Translations under genes and position numbers: made by a program
NCBI RefSeq assembly: GCF_003945595.2
Contig: NW_024104095.1
Location: forward strand, 620,001 to 684,000
DNA: 64,000 bases
From: Pipra filicauda
Taxonomy: Eukaryota > Chordata > Aves > Passeriformes > Pipridae
Direction: 5' to 3'
The notes under the pieces: generated by a model
Database searches by the model: none
Seen by the model: the letters and a program-made list of their open reading frames with translations, nothing else
What the model was told of the DNA's origin: nothing
In this document: positions 63,312 through 64,000 of the stretch, one piece after another
Layout: each line of letters begins with the position of its first letter
Numbering within the stretch: the stretch's first letter is position 1

Positions 63312-64000
63312 GTGCCTTAGAGTGGAAAAAGTTGCAACACAAGTTCAGCCACTTTATCAAACATCAGTGAATCTACACAAGGCAGGACAGGTAACTTGGA
63401 TTTATGAAGGCTCACGAAGAAACAATTACTGTTGATAACAATATAAACAGTATTTTTATGCAAATACAACAGATGAATCTACTACTCCTATTACTTCTCT
63501 AGGCTTCCTAAACTGTCTTGCCAAAATGGGTATCTGCTATTGCAACCAAGTTTTGAACTTATCTCTGAAATATTTCAGTTTCCTCCTGTTGGTAATTTCT
63601 GCTTTCCCTGAATGTGAGGATGTCCTTTGCATGAGTCCTACATGAAGTCAGGGGAATTTTGCTTCTGATTTTGGTGGGAAAAGAGACCTGAGGACAGTGG
63701 GAATTCGTAGAATTCCAGCTTTGTCATGTGTCAGGCCTGTATAGAGCCCAGCCCACCAAGGAAATGCAGAAAGACAAAGCAAGAGACCACTGAAAAGTGG
63801 ATCCTGTTCAGATATTGCAGCTCCACAAAAAGCAGGACTTCAGTTTGAATTTTCTACCAGGCAATTAAATCTAAGCCTTGTGAAATCTAAATGTACTTAC
63901 AGAATTTACTCATCATCTCAATGCAAAGTTTTTGTGGAAATTGCAAAAGGTGAAAACTTCCCGGCGAAATTCCCGTTTAATTATCCTTGGGGATGCAAAC
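63312..64000. other. Intergenic, nothing recognised
   Basis: AT-rich sequence to the window edge. No frame, repeat family or splice-bounded exon could be supported. Confidence 0.7.

Overview
This window is vertebrate nuclear DNA, almost certainly from a bird. It is AT-rich, has long introns and sparse coding sequence, carries a CpG-island promoter, and holds many fragments of the avian CR1 LINE (several ending in the typical ATTCTATGA-like 3' tail). There are no operons, bacterial genes, CRISPR arrays or phage genes.

Only one protein gene can be supported. It is MLYCD (malonyl-CoA decarboxylase) on the minus strand, from about 19.0 kb leftward off the left edge. Five exons are visible: 18,285-18,785; 10,892-11,004; 9,741-9,897; 9,080-9,229; and 1-339, the last one cut by the window edge. 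All four introns have GT-AG ends and compatible phases. Joined, they give 420 residues; about 58 C-terminal residues, including the expected peroxisomal SKL tail, lie outside. The two residues known as the human catalytic pair (Ser329, His423) fall at residues 320 and 414, a constant offset of 9. The numbering therefore supports the gene model. The promoter lies in a CpG island (about 18.27-19.03 kb) with CCAAT, GC-box and YY1-like motifs.

Region by region: 1-18.8 kb is MLYCD exons and introns. Intron 1 contains two CR1 insertions; the one next to exon 1 is in sense orientation and keeps the exon 1 reading frame open. 18.8-19.4 kb is the promoter followed by two converging CR1 fragments. 19.4-64 kb is about 45 kb in which I recognise no gene. 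It holds scattered CR1 pieces (33.9, 41.3, 42.8, 44.5, 63.2 kb), a convincing ancient MIR SINE relic (32.7 kb), a possible solo LTR (21.6-22.06 kb), simple repeats, an AT-rich cluster of homeodomain-type motifs (60.7-61.0 kb) and one splice-site-bounded candidate mini-exon (54.85 kb). In mammals HSBP1 and CDH13 lie upstream of MLYCD (established synteny). I looked for HSBP1 coding sequence in the right part and did not find it, so it probably lies beyond the right edge.

I did not find a new biological system. The most interesting items are the in-frame read-through of MLYCD exon 1 into a CR1 reverse-transcriptase tail, the MIR relic, and a few possible regulatory or exon candidates, all of which need outside data.
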